64,000 bases of DNA from Echinarachnius parma (taxonomy: Eukaryota > Echinodermata > Echinoidea > Clypeasteroida > Echinarachniidae), in NCBI GenBank assembly GCA_037951105.1, contig JBAMJV010010099.1, positions 1 through 64,000 on the forward strand, given 5' to 3'. Shown here piece by piece: positions 1 to 10,793 of the stretch; within the stretch, counting starts at the first letter, position 1, and every line of letters begins with the position of its first letter. The notes under the pieces are model-generated. The model was given only the letters and a program-made list of their open reading frames with translations. It had not been told where the DNA came from and ran no database searches. A program made the translations under genes and the position numbers.

Positions 1-425
1 CACTCTACAAAATGCATACTAGCAACTGCCCACAAGACCTGGCTGATATGCTTCCTCCTCCTCTGGATAGACGGCGTGTGACTAGGTACAGCACATCACT
101 GCCAGACCACGCACTCACCACTCCTGATGCTCGAACATACACTCTGGATAGAAGTTTTATTCACTCGGCTGTTCGAACATGGAACTCTCTTCCAGATCAT
201 ATTGTTGGCAACATAACAACCACTGGTCTTCAATCCTTTAAAGGCCGTGCGCATGTTCACCTCTTGTCAAAGTAGTTTTTTAGTATTAATATATATTTTG
301 TTTGTTTAATTTTATTTTTTGAGTTTGATGCAGTGGACCATTTGATTGGCCCTCTAGAGTCACAATAACACTCTGGTGGGCTATTGTTCACACTTGCACC
401 TTATATACAAAAAAAAAAAAAAAAA
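1..425 (+). mobile_element. 3' end of a non-LTR retrotransposon (LINE), cut by the window edge
   Basis: An open frame runs from the window edge to a stop at 273-275. It has the usual C-terminal tail of LINE reverse-transcriptase proteins: a P-xDLADMLPPP stretch, then an RSF-to-RTWNSLPDHIV block and SFKGRAHVHLL before the stop. About 130 bp of AT-rich 3' UTR follows, ending in an A run at about 409-425 that fits a poly(A) tail. The 5' part lies outside the window. The WNSLP tail is shared by several clades (Jockey, CR1, I), so the clade is not assigned. Confidence 0.75.
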
Positions 426-540
426 CACACTCCTTGAGATATGTGACCGGCTATATAAAAACCAACCACTTGTATAGGCAAAAATCAATTTTGAGATTTC
501 TATGCCATTCGAAAGGGCCGTTCATCAGCTTTGATATGTG

Positions 541-888
541 GATGTAGTGTGGCAAGATCGGTAGAGCGCGCGCTTTCTGATCATGAGATCCCGAGTTCGA
601 ACCCTGCCCACTGCCTTTGTCCTTCAGCAAGACAGTTTATCCACAGTTGCTGCTCTCTACCCAGGTGTATAAATGGGTACCATGGTCGGGTGTTAATTAG
701 CCTTTGCGCCATCATCAGTGGCAGCACGGCTAGTATGCTCCCCGGGGAGTTGAGAAAGTATGCAATATCATTGTGTGGGTTTGAAATGTACCTGATGACC
801 ATGGGTATTAATATTAATATGCGCGGTAGAATATATATACATAGTTTCCGCGCTCTATAAATGATTTATTATTATTATTATTATTATA
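541..888 (+). mobile_element. tRNA-derived SINE, apparently full length
   Basis: The head contains a pol III A-box-like stretch (tggcaagatcggt, from 550) and a B box (gagttcgaaccc, from 593). A body with CTTCAGCAAGACA and TAAATGGGTACC follows, then a GCGCTCTATAAATG end and a (TTA)n tail to about 888. Related heads or bodies occur at 15215-15668 and 51332-51452 on the opposite strand, which supports a dispersed family. It is not a functional tRNA gene: the head does not fold into a full cloverleaf and it continues into the SINE body. Confidence 0.8.
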
Positions 889-1518
889 TGATACCCGTTG
901 TGGCCGTTTATATTAATTTGGACAATATTTGGCAGAGTTATGATATGTTTGTATATATACACATAATGCGTTAAGTTGAAACTGAGATATTGACTTTTAA
1001 TTAGACAACCGTAAAAAACATACCGAGTTTTCTTTCAAAATCGTTAATCACTTTGCAAGGGATTAATATTTCAAGTTATTTTTTGCACTAAAAAGAGCAA
1101 AGACTATCATGCTAGTTAAATTTAAATTTTAAACATGTTAATTTGCCTCCTGGGACCGATTTCAACTTCGGAAGCCCATAACTGCAAAACGTAATTACCG
1201 TGAGTTTTGATATATATATAACCGGTCGCATTATGTTCAGAAGTGCAAGGATCATCGTCTCTCAATTGACGTGGTAGATGAGTTCAGGCCGGGGGGGGGG
1301 GGGGGCTTCAGGCTTCAGACTGGGGTAAGGCCCCAAGGGGCCCCTTTTGTAATTTTGTATGTCGTAGACCCGCCATAATTCTGGTTTAAGCAAATGTGAC
1401 AGGGAATTACTTTATACAAACTTCCTGGTATGCGTTCCGAAGTGCAAGGATCACAATGCTATACCAATAATGGCGCAGAATGATGATGTTCCCCCTAGTA
1501 GAAGCCTGAAATGACCCT
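889..1518. other. Upstream non-coding stretch, unassigned
   Basis: No gene is visible. It holds a G run at about 1290-1304. The phrase gaagtgcaaggatca occurs twice, near 1240 and 1439, which suggests an old local duplication. Confidence 0.4.
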
Positions 1519-2225
1519 GGTTAAAGCCAAATAAAGTTACCGAAAGGCATCTATATTCTAATATTCAAACGAATCGATCAATATTGTTGAATAAGTATTT
1601 TAAAAAGGGCTTGTGTGGTAAAATCCGAACCTTAGTATCGTTAAATGCATAAATATCGGAAGAAATCCAATGTGAGCCAGTGAAATTTGGCCTAAATCCA
1701 CCGCCCGTTTGCACCTGTCCACGCCGCTATAGCGCTAGGCTGGAGATATCGACAAGCCCGCATACCGTGAGATAGCCTTTAGTCAAGGCTCTATATGGCT
1801 TGGAGATTCTCTATGCGATCGCGAGCTAGCTAGCTGTGAGAGAGCTAAATACTAGTAAACTGGCTCCATATTCGCGCTGCCCCGCTCAAACTCAGCCTTT
1901 CGCGGTTTAATACAGTACCGGTTGTAGAACCTGCCAGACAGCACGATGCCTATCGGATAGGCTAACCGTGAGCTAGCATAGTCTTTTGCACGTAGCGCAT
2001 ACGCGCTTCCGCACGCGGTAAAATGAACTTTGTGAACTATTGTTTTATTTCAAGTTGGAACCAATAAATGCTCAATTAGTCAATTTCAAAGCAGTTTTTG
2101 TCCAAATATTTACATTAAACATCTAAGTTATGATAATATTCTTTCACGTGGTAGGTGATAAAAGCATATATTTCATTTTTGTATGTGGGGCGTTTCCCAA
2201 TACTGTAATTTTGCTTTAAAATCCT
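1519..2225 (+). repeat. Dispersed repeat family H, copy 1
   Basis: This segment aligns by eye with 10171-10625 in the same orientation. Shared landmarks in order are ggttaaagccaaataaa, cttgtgtggtaaaatc, a cgacaagccc block, ttctttcac followed by taggtgataaaagc, and tttcccaatac. Copy 1 is longer because another element is inserted at 1772-1964. No coding capacity was seen and the class is unknown. Confidence 0.6.
1772..1964 (+). mobile_element. Short TIR element inserted in family H
   Basis: The insert is flanked by a perfect 8-bp direct repeat, ACCGTGAG, at 1764-1771 and 1965-1972. Its ends read TAGCCT and AGGCTA, a short inverted repeat. The paralogue at 10.4 kb lacks the insert. The first 53 bases (1773-1825) recur exactly, inverted, at 12541-12593. 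An 8-bp duplication fits hAT or P-like elements, but the superfamily is not resolved. Confidence 0.6.
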
Positions 2226-2477
2226 CACTACCACTATTGATCTTGAGAACATGGCAAGTGTAATAAGCAAACAATCTTTAATTCAAGTTTGATCACAATA
2301 CAACCACTCATGTCGTCAAATATTGATCAAACGTTTTGAAAGGGCGACCAGGAAGTTAACTGTATAGTTTGTAATCTGCATAAGTGTATGTTTCCACGGG
2401 GAAGCCCCACCTTCATTGCACATTTTTATTTCTATTCCGTATATTATGTTTTAACATCGGCTAATCATTGAACGATA

Positions 2478-3165
2478 AACAAAGTTTTTAACCATGTGGG
2501 GGGGGGGGGGAAATACGGCGACAGAGGGATGGGAGCGGGCAGAGGGGGTAAGCAAGACGGGGTCATGTGGGGGGGGGGGGGGGGCAGGGAGAAGTGGGAG
2601 AAATGGATTGGAGAGGAGGGTGCTAATGTATATTGAGAGGGGGAATAGGGGGAGAGACTTCGGAAACAAAGTTTTATCTTTTGACTATGGGATGAAAGAG
2701 GGAAAGGGAATACGACAGAGGGACGGGAGTTAGTCGAGAGGGTGAGAAAGAGGGGATCATGGGGAGGGGCAGGCAGAAGTGGGAGAATGGAGAGGGGGAA
2801 TGGGGGGAGACTTTGGAAACAAATTTTTATCTTTTGACCATGGGATGGAAGGGGGAGGGGAATACGACAGGGGTATGGGAGGGTAATACAGATGGGGACG
2901 TGGGGGGGCAGAGAGACGTGGGAGAAATGGGTTGGAGAGAGGGTAGATTGAGTGGGAGGGAAATGGAAGGGGGACTTTGGAAACAAAGTTTTATCTTTTG
3001 ACCATGGGATGGAAGAGGGGAGGGGGATACGACAGGGGTATGTGAGGGTAATAAAGATGGGGACGTGGGGGGGGCAGAGAGACGTGGGAGAAATTGATGG
3101 GAGAGGGGGTAGATTGAGGGGAACGTATATGGGGGAGGGGAGAGACTTCGAATACTTCGAAAAGA
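2478..3165 (+). repeat. Purine-rich minisatellite, units of about 150-165 bp
   Basis: The landmark ggaaacaaagttttatc recurs near 2662 and 2979, with a one-base variant near 2814 (aaacaaatttttatc). Each is followed by ttttgac and a nearly all-purine block with G runs (2498-2511, 2570-2584). The complementary frames spell long Pro/Ser-rich reading frames that follow the repeat and are not credible proteins. Confidence 0.8.
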
Positions 3166-3365
3166 GGTTTACATGTATACACAATTAGGAGCGATCGGTG
3201 GGTCCTCTTTAAATATGCTTCTAGGACATGCCACCAATAAATAATTCCTATACGAGCATGGTGTGTCATAAATTTCCTATTCAACATGTTCAAATACAAT
3301 TGGACAATTGGACTATTTTCCTGATTTATAACCCACTTTACTTTGTAGTTCATGTTTAAAACATT

Positions 3366-3735
3366 TACAGGGATCGAGTGACGTTGCTAACATGCACAAA
3401 GTGATGAATGGTTGATAATAATGTGTATATTCCGTGATCTGATATGGCAACTAAGAAATGTGTGCAAATTCCACGTTCAATGGATGTTATAACTTATATG
3501 GCAGAGTAATGAGTGAAAATGGAAGATGATATTCGCTAACTAATTGCACTAACTTTGCACACAGTTATAACTTTCCAGCCTGTGGATAATTAAAAATTCG
3601 AACACTCCAATCGTATTTTTTATATATTTTTGACGAAAACGGAATTTCGAAAAAACCGAGACCTGTTCCAAATAAACGGGTAAGTGAGAGCTGCTAGAGT
3701 TCGAAGTAAGTTTTGTGGATTTTGACAATGTTAAT
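3366..3735 (+). mobile_element. Diverged copy of TTAA family C
   Basis: It follows the family C landmarks at clearly lower identity: a gtgatgaatggttgata block, a gcagagtaatgag block, actttgcacacagttataac, and a gacaatgttaatc end. Terminal TTAA ends are not clean, so this looks like an old copy. Confidence 0.5.
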
Positions 3736-3749
3736 CTACAGATTTGATG

Positions 3750-3990
3750 GTACCATCATTATGCTGACCATGAGTCGAATGATTATTATAAGTGGTTTAA
3801 AAGGACTTACCAAACAAATTGTGATATACCGGTATCCAAAAATAAACGTCTTGGCGTTGCAAGAAAAATAAGGTGTCGTCATATGCTGAGCATGAGTCGA
3901 ATGATTACTATAAGTGGTTTGAAAAGACTTACCAAATAAAATGTGATATATATCCAAAAACAAACGTCTTGGTGTTGCAAGAAAGGTAAG
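3750..3990 (+). repeat. Two-unit tandem duplication, period about 122 bp
   Basis: Both units start with gctga-catgagtcgaatgatta and continue through ataagtggttt, a gacttaccaaa block and aaacgtcttgg-gttgcaagaaa. Units differ by several substitutions. The surroundings give no function. Confidence 0.7.
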
Positions 3991-5327
3991 GTAATCCGTT
4001 GTCAGTTTTCCAAGAGATTTAACATCAGGAAGAATGTATCGGATGCGGTGAGACCAGTGTGGTCGAGACGCGTAATACGGTAATAATCAACTATCCCGAC
4101 AAGAGGAGGGCGGAGGAAAAGTCAGAATCGAATTCCAAAGATTCCAACAATGTTTCCTTCCGCGTCAGAAACGAATTGTCTACAAGTAATGTAAGATTAT
4201 CAAGTTCGAAAAGGAATTTAGTCTGGAGAAAAATGAAGTTCACAGCTTGCACAAATGTAAATAAACGTTGAAGTGGAAGCACAAGATCCGTATTAATACA
4301 TTTTCAGTGAGCATCAAACCGCGAAACGAGATTAAAGAGGAGGTCATGTGTCAGTTGTCATGGTTGTTTTCTCAAAACTCGAAGAGAGCGGTGGAAAATT
4401 ATTTTGCCTATAATTATGCCTCCTAAAACATGATATACATAAAACAAGAAAATGTTGTACATCAAGTATATAATTGTGTGACGTGAGGAAAATATTTATG
4501 AAGTCCCGGTGTATATATAAACTGTTCAAACTTTTTTGTTTATGAAGATGCGCAACACACAGATTTCTCAAACAAGATTACATTCCGTATACCGATGCAA
4601 CTGCATAGTAGTATTTCCAACGATCGATATTAATAGGTCTTTACAATCAGGCTGTTTCGGAGCAGTCAAACTTTACTAATAAATCATAGTGTCAAACCGA
4701 AGAGAATCAAGGTTATAGAGACGCGAAATGACGTACCGCAGTTAACTTTACACAAAAGGGCGACAATTCTAAACCGAGTTTAGACAAGGTTAGAAAAGAT
4801 CAGTGATTCGCTTCCGCACGAGCAGACTTTAAACGTGATGGTTCATCCAAAAGACAAATTCGAGTGTCTGTGATATCCGGGATCCTTTATCTACTTTCCA
4901 GTTATTGAATTAACCGATATAAAATCAGATATGGACGGTTTATGTACGGTGTCCGTGCTTACTAACAGACGAGGCTGAAAATGAAGTGTTTTTAGGTTGT
5001 AAGTAAACTTTGGATTGTGACTATGTATATTAGAGCGCCGCGAAGCGAAGCAAAGCGAATCGAAGCGAACCCCCGCGCGGCTATGGAGTGTATTTTGTGG
5101 CAAGAAAGACGGATCTGTATTATTCTGTAAAAAATAATATGTATGTAAGGGTATCTACAATATTTTATTATCTTCTTCCGTATTTCGAGACCACAACCAA
5201 CTTGCTGGTTATTCTGTCACGGTTAATGTGGGAGGGAAGTGCGGGATGTGGTTAAAATGGTATGCGAAGTGTTTGTCTATAGCCTATAACTAAATACACT
5301 TAGCAGATGATAGGTGGTACTATCCTT
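3991..5327. other. Upstream non-coding stretch, unassigned
   Basis: Only short frames occur, with no recognisable domains. A small GCGAA-type tandem (gcgaagcgaagcaaagcgaa region) lies at about 5037-5068. Nothing else could be identified. Confidence 0.35.
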
Positions 5328-6246
5328 TTAAAGGGATAGTTTAGTTTTGGTATAGAGAGTACAGTATTGGTCAGTGAATTTGAGTAGCCCAAACCTGCAC
5401 CATTCCATTATTAACTAATAGTTATAAGTCCACCATGCTCGAAAGGTATACAAAATTACAAATGAGTAAGTAAAAAGCCTGTTATCATTCATAAAGAGCC
5501 GTTAAAACTCAATGAATGGGAAGCTTGGAATCTCCAGTGAACTTTTCTTCACTCCAGCAATTCATGCAACCACTAGGGGGCATGCACACAAACTGTATAA
5601 GGAGAGATCAAGATTGGACATTAGAAGTAAATCTTTTAGTCAGAGGGTGGTATCAGACTGGAATAGCTTGCCAGAGAAAGTCGTTGAAGCAAAAACTGTC
5701 GATAATTTTAAGACTCTTTTTGGATAAACATTGGTGGAATCAAAGATTCAAAACAGCCGATCCTCAATGCATGCGCAACTGAAGTTTATAATAGACGTAC
5801 ATAAGCAACAATCAACGCAGAGAAGACCGGAAAGTCTACAGGAGTCATCCTTCTTTTCCGTACCCTGATGTGATGTGTTGTGAAGAGGGCGCTCTCTAAA
5901 AACTCATTGGTTTCAACCATTTTTAATGTGATGTTTTGTTTAAATAATGAATAAATAGAGAGATGATCAACAAATTTTTTTTTGTATGTAAATTTGTGAA
6001 AAGTGTAAGCATTTTCTTTTTCAACGACTGGTTCAAAATTATTGAATTATTGTGGGGCCCCACAATAACTACAAATTGTTATATTCATGGATATTTCAGC
6101 CGTCTCCGAACCGATTTTGATCAAATAAAGTTTATTCTGTCATTAAAATTGTATGCTCTTTCAAATTTGACACTCAGTTTTACATTATCTCACACAAAAT
6201 TATTTCGTGCAGCGCCCTCTATACCAAAACTCAACTATCCCTTTAA
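5328..6246 (+). mobile_element. TTAA family A element, copy 1, interrupted by a LINE fragment
   Basis: The left end reads TTAAAGGGATAGTTTAGTTT and the right end is the inverted CAACTATCCCTTTAA. Internal order matches the copies at 13873-14432 and 22304-22866: an aactaatagttataa block, a gagccgttaaaac block, gagggcgctctctaaa, and a central GTGGGGCCCCAC palindrome. A foreign block at about 5503-5886 separates gccgttaaaac from gagggcgctc, which are adjacent in other copies. It has no transposase and is non-autonomous. Confidence 0.85.
5503..5886 (+). mobile_element. 5'-truncated LINE fragment nested in family A
   Basis: The frame 5512-5727 encodes the C-terminal end of a LINE reverse transcriptase, with TRGHAHKLYKERSR, then FSQRVVSDWNSLPEKVVEA and NFKTLF. 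The frame then stops, while the next frame continues the homologous tail (LDKHW), so a frameshift lies near the T run at about 5717. The block sits exactly inside the family A sequence, so the retrotransposition came after the family A insertion. The style resembles CR1/L2-like tails; the clade is uncertain. Confidence 0.75.
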
Positions 6247-6502
6247 CTCTTAGTTCCTAACAATTATGGAAAGCCATTTGTAGTCTTGGAATAACACATA
6301 TTCTATAACAAACACATACAAGTTTTTGAGACATCCAACAAAAATATATATCAATTATTTCAATGCTGCTTGTTAATAGCTAATACTTATTTTATTAAAC
6401 TTTATGGCTTTTCATAGGACTTGATTCAACAATTTTACAAAGCAAACTAACGCATTTCAATAATTGTTAGGCCCAACTGAATCTTTGTGAGACACCCCCA
6501 AG
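6244..6502 (+). mobile_element. Diverged family F (TTCACAAA-type) TIR element
   Basis: The right end reads aattgttaggcccaactgaatctttgtgagacacccc, an altered version of the family F terminus seen at 18583-18898. The left side has tagttcctaacaattatggaaagcc, matching that family's inner sequence. Its right end is immediately followed by the 87-bp hAT-type insertion. Confidence 0.45.
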
Positions 6503-6589
6503 CACGGGCGTAGACATGTCATTGATACCCATTCAACTGAGGGGGGGGGGGGGGGGTGATCTATTCATTCATCCCCCCCCACGCCCGTG
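6503..6589. mobile_element. 87-bp hAT-type micro-element
   Basis: The termini are CACGGGCGT and its complement ACGCCCGTG. A perfect 8-bp direct repeat CCCCCAAG flanks it at 6495-6502 and 6590-6597. The inside is little more than a 16-G run (6541-6556) and a C run. Terminal sequence and 8-bp duplication match the hAT superfamily pattern. Confidence 0.8.
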
Positions 6590-6597
6590 CCCCCAAG

Positions 6598-7433
6598 GCA
6601 TTCACGGTTCCAAGCTGTCAGACAATCAATGTTGCAATATTACTTACAATCAAATAAACGATTGGCCAGACATTTATGATTATTATTGATATAACGATGT
6701 GCGCGTGATTGAAGACAAATGGAGCCAACGAACAGCAAATCATGCTTTATATATAATGATGATCCACAGCATTTGTATGGCGCCATGTATCTGTTCAAAC
6801 ATTCAAAGGGTGCCGCTCCTCCAAAAACTCAATTTACTGCACATATTGCTTGAAAAGAAATGTTGTTAGGCCTGCTTTGAAACCTTCAAGTTTGTCAATG
6901 TTGCGAAGCACAAGAGGGAGGGGAGTTCCAGAGGCGTGGAGCAACTGAAGAGAAGGCACGATCACCATACTTCTGGAGTCGTGTCCGTGGGACGTGCAGA
7001 AGAAGACCTGACGAGCGTAGCCCTGGACGAGACTGATTCTTTTCCACCAAGGACAAACATATCAATATATGTGCACATTCAACATAATATATATATATAT
7101 ATATATATTTAGTAATAATATAAATAAATATATATAATCAAAACGATAGTAGCATTATGAAATTAGTTAACTACATTAACTTGATTGAACTAAATTAATA
7201 CATGGAGTACATTAGACGAATGTGTCTTCTTTCATTATTACATGCACTACATGGAATTGTTGAATGTTCGTCTGATGGGAGATGGTGTCTTTCTTTGATC
7301 ATGAACCTTTCTAGCAGCGTGCTGCAAGGAACCAGCCGCGATACATTCGGGAACCAGTCCCCAAACCGACGCAAACCCGACACTACACCAATAATACTGC
7401 ACACCGACTGTCAACTAAACCTATAGTAATGAT
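6598..7433. other. Upstream non-coding stretch with a possible retroelement tail and (AT)n
   Basis: The segment 6880-7050 resembles LINE-associated 3' sequence common in marine invertebrates (agaagagaaggcacgatcacc-like), but I recognise it only weakly. A short (AT)n tract lies at about 7086-7108. No gene was found. Confidence 0.3.
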
Positions 7434-7842
7434 CACTGGCGTACCCAGGGTTTTTTCAAGGGGGGGGGGGGGTTATTTCCTCAAATTTTTTTCGAGGGGG
7501 GGGGGGGGTGTCGGTCAGAATCTTTCGAGGGGGGTGGGGGTGTCCGTCAACAAATGTTCGAGGGGGGGCGTCCGTGAAGAATTTTCGAGGAGGGTTGTAC
7601 GTCAAGAATTTTCGAGGCCGAGACCGAGATCGGTCAACAACTTCCGAGTCCGAGGCCACTTGTTAAGTTGTGGCCGAGACCATTGATTATGATGGTCGAG
7701 AACGCTAAAAGGTGGTCTCAAGACCAGAACAAAGTGGTAAGGGGGGGGGGGGGGGTTCAAACCCTCCAGAACAGTCATTTTTTCATCAAAGGGGGGTTTG
7801 AACTCCCCCCCCCCCCCCCCTCCACCCCTGGGTACGCCTATG
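7434..7842. mobile_element. hAT-type non-autonomous element 1
   Basis: The ends are CACTGGCGTACCCAGG and, inverted, CATAGGCGTACCCAGG. Perfect 8-bp target duplications GTAATGAT lie at 7426-7433 and 7843-7850. Inside are G runs on the left, GGCCGAGACC-like words in the middle and a C run on the right. Reading frames across it only translate the G and C runs. Confidence 0.9.
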
Positions 7843-7850
7843 GTAATGAT

Positions 7851-8130
7851 CATGGTGATAAGGACAGAATCACTTTGGTTTGGCGGTGTGATTCGTCTTG
7901 GCCAACCGAGTATAGTATCCTTTATACCTCACGAGAGGGCGACATTTTAGACAATCAAATGCTACCATTGGGTCTTCTGTATGATTTGAGCAAGCCTTTG
8001 CAGATAGTGAAAACCGTAAAATTTGACACAAAACATTAGTCATGATAATAAAATAATGTTGTCACATTGTCAGTATCTAGTATCCACGTATGGAGTAGCA
8101 AATGAGTTGGAGTTATTTAAAGTTGTGACG
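7851..8130. other. Upstream non-coding stretch, unassigned
   Basis: Nothing recognisable was found between the hAT-type element and family D copy 1. Confidence 0.3.
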
Positions 8131-8539
8131 TTAAAGGGTACCACCACCCAAAAATGATATTCTTATAAATGAAAGGTAAAATCATTAGTTATTAGTCCAT
8201 TCCATCAACAAGTTCACACAAATATGTTTGGAAAACGCATCACCATTCTAAAGCATGCGTTCATGGGTCTGCATGTACGAAGACTACTTTGTCCAGAGCG
8301 AACGAATCGTCTCAAATTGTATTGTCTCAAAACGTACGCGTGAATAGCATTGGCGCACTCGCAAATGTTTGGCCCGTACGGAACCAGGAAATAATAGTGG
8401 TTCCGTAAGTGGTGGAAATTAATTGCTTTGTTTATGAATTACACAACCCTTTGCAAAATGTTGGGTATCTATTTGATATCACAAAACGGTACCAAAACAT
8501 ATGATTATGTCTTGTTCTTTGCCTGGTGGTCCCCTTTAA
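8131..8539 (+). mobile_element. TTAA family D element, copy 1
   Basis: The ends are TTAAAGGGTACCACCA and the complement of TTAAAGGGGACCACCAGG. The interior includes cttataaatgaaaggtaa, a ggaaaacgcatcaccat block, tggttccgtaagt and aattcataaac-like sequence shared with copies at 44748-45177 and 47280-47672. No open frame of note. Confidence 0.85.
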
Positions 8540-8701
8540 ATCACCAAGTATCGACTCCTGCTAGAAAATAGTCCGAGCTGTAAACAAACCATTCACTTCT
8601 TGAATCTTGACATAAATTAAATTCGCATAACGCCCTCATTATTCAAAATGTACTTATGCAATTCATATAATACTTAGCCATGCTAACCATATGAAATCGT
8701 A

Positions 8702-8790
8702 ATTGGCTTTCTCCGGGATTCGAACCCAAGACCTCCAGATTGCTAGACCGGTCGGTGTCTTCTACTACTGATCTAGAAGACGCCTCGACG
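8702..8790 (-). repeat. tRNA-like sequence, probably a SINE head or pseudo-tRNA
   Basis: Read on the minus strand, it has an A-box-like tagatcagtagtaga, a seven-base loop ctagcaa on a weak stem (AGC anticodon position), and a perfect B box (gggttcgaatccc) with a good T stem. The D-arm region is several bases too long and the acceptor stem is imperfect, so a working tRNA is unlikely. Confidence 0.45.
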
Positions 8791-9590
8791 GGATGGTACT
8801 TCTCATTCAATTAGGGTCTGTTCAGTTTCAACTATTTTTGACTTGTTTAATATTTTCGGGTATAAAATGTACGGAAGCGCTTTCGAAGAGCCTCATCTCA
8901 TCGTTCTTTGTTTTACAACCCCCCCCCCCCCCCCCCCCCAACCCCCACTCCCACACCCCCATCCAATTTTGGTTTATATTTTGTTAAACTGTAAGTACCA
9001 GAAGAGCTGACCATACTGACGGAAATAAATCTTAGCAAAAATGTAATTTCGACATCCGCCCTCTAAAGTCCAGTTGTTGCCATGCAGACAACACTTTCCC
9101 CAGATATGTAGCAGGCATCTCGTCATGCATTTATAAACTACTAGTACCTTGAAGAAAGTAGCCACTTACTTCGTGCATGTTCAACTCCTTCCAAACACCT
9201 CCTCGCGGGAGTGTATAATACCGTTGCACGTTTTGAAGTTTGGTCACACTGCGATTGAACTTGCTCTGTGCGCGGAGCCGGTCGGAGTACGATGCCAACA
9301 AGTGGCCGCTTTGAAGAACTGAGTCTTGACGTCTCAGTATCGTAGTATGCATTACATGCATTGGAAATTAATTAGGGGAGCATCGAACATTGCGTCGAAT
9401 TGTATCGAGTCAAAGTTTGGATTATAATATAAAGCACAGCGGACCAGTCAGCTAGATCGGCCAGGAACGGCAGATTCAAGACTGGTAAGGAAGGAGTAAT
9501 TAGATATTTATGTAGTTACATCAGCGTGTTGGTATTTCAGTACCTCAATGGTTTTATTACTACCTGAGGACTGTGTACTGTTTTTGTCCA
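8791..9590. other. Upstream non-coding stretch with a long C run
   Basis: A run of about 21 C lies at 8919-8939. The rest has short frames without recognisable domains. Confidence 0.35.
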
Positions 9591-9631
9591 CAGTGGCGTG
9601 GCGTGGTCGAACTGGTTGAGGGGCCACGCTC
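9591..9631. mobile_element. Possible left end of a hAT-type element
   Basis: The sequence CAGTGGCGTGGCGTGG starts at 9591 and resembles the terminus of the other hAT-type copies. No matching right end with a target duplication was found, so this may be a fragment interrupted by the next element. Confidence 0.35.
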
Positions 9632-10049
9632 CCGGGGGGGAGGGGCACTCGAATTATTTTTTGACGGGGGTGTGCCTCACGGAAATCTGAAATGGGGGTC
9701 TTAAGAGCTAAATACAAGCAAAAAATATAGGGTCTTTTGAGCTACAAAATCCCTCAAACGGGAGTTAAGGTGTCTAAGGAGCAGACTCAAACTAAAAAAT
9801 ACATGGACTTGGAGCCACCAAAGACCTACGGAAACCCTCAAATGGTGGTCTTAAAGAAGAATAATGGACTTGGCGCTACTCAACTACCTAGCCAAGTCAT
9901 TCCGGGGGTCTATGGAGTGGTAATTTTTGAAAATCGGGTGTCTTGAGAGCGGCAATCGGGTGTGAAAACGGGGGTCTTGTAAGCGGCACATACCCGTCTT
10001 ATATTATACATGAGTGCCCTCCCCCCCCCCCCCCCCGGGGGGGGGGGGG
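9632..10049. mobile_element. TIR element with G/C-run termini
   Basis: A 7-bp direct repeat CACGCTC flanks it at 9625-9631 and 10050-10056. The ends are inverted: CCGGGGGGGAGGGGCACTC on the left, and a GAGTGCCCTCC arm followed by C16-G13 on the right. The interior holds degenerate repeats of a gggtct-type word about every 60-90 bp (from about 9696). Superfamily unknown. Confidence 0.6.
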
Positions 10050-10170
10050 CACGCTCTTTTTATCCTTTAAGGTTTGTTTTATATAGAGACAAACACCGCT
10101 TAACTCCTCAACCCAACTGAATTTTGGTGAGTCATGACATATATGAGAATTTGCGAATCTAGTTGACAAT

Positions 10171-10625
10171 TGGTTAAAGCCAAATAAAAGTTCATGTATT
10201 GGGAAATTTACCGAAAGCATTTAGGTCGGCCATCCTAATTATTGATCAATATTTGTTGTTTAAAAAGGCTTGTGTGGTAAAATCTGAACTTTGTATCGTT
10301 AAATGCAAAAAATATTGATTGAATCTTGAATTCACGCCTCTAGCATGTCGCTGAAATTGGGCCTAAATTCACCACTCGTTCGCCCCTCTCCGCCGGGCGC
10401 CGGTATTGGTCGACAAGCCCTCATGCCTTGCATACGTGCGCATGTATAGCTTTTGCATGAAGCGTATCTACGCGGTTGAATTGAATGTTGCTATTTCGAA
10501 CATTTCATTGCTCAAAGATTTCAAAACAGTTATATTCTTTCACATTTGTAGGTGATAAAAGCGTATTTTGCATTTGTTGTGTGTGCCCCACACTTTCCCA
10601 ATACCGTTCTTTGGCTTTAATCGTG
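10171..10625 (+). repeat. Dispersed repeat family H, copy 2
   Basis: It is the shorter counterpart of 1519-2225 and lacks the insert found there at 1772-1964. It provides the empty-site reference for that insertion. Confidence 0.6.
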
Positions 10626-10793
10626 TACGAGTAGAGGAGTATACAGAATACGGACGCAGTTATGTAGCAGTAGGACACAGTCCCAACGAGTTAATTTTCT
10701 TGCACATTCATTTACAAATCCCGGAAACATAAACTTTGCAAGTTCCTGGCTATAAAAGATCTATAGTTTGTCGTCAGGCCTGGGACATCCGCA

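Noticed and set aside
2465-3184. A 239-residue Pro/Ser-rich minus-strand protein
   Set aside because: It follows the purine-rich minisatellite exactly and changes with each repeat unit.
7429-7853. Several overlapping Gly-, Pro- and Arg-rich frames
   Set aside because: They lie in the hAT-type element and are made by G and C runs.
8702-8790. A functional tRNA-Ala gene on the minus strand
   Set aside because: The T arm and anticodon loop look right, but the D arm is too long and does not pair properly, and the acceptor stem has a mismatch.
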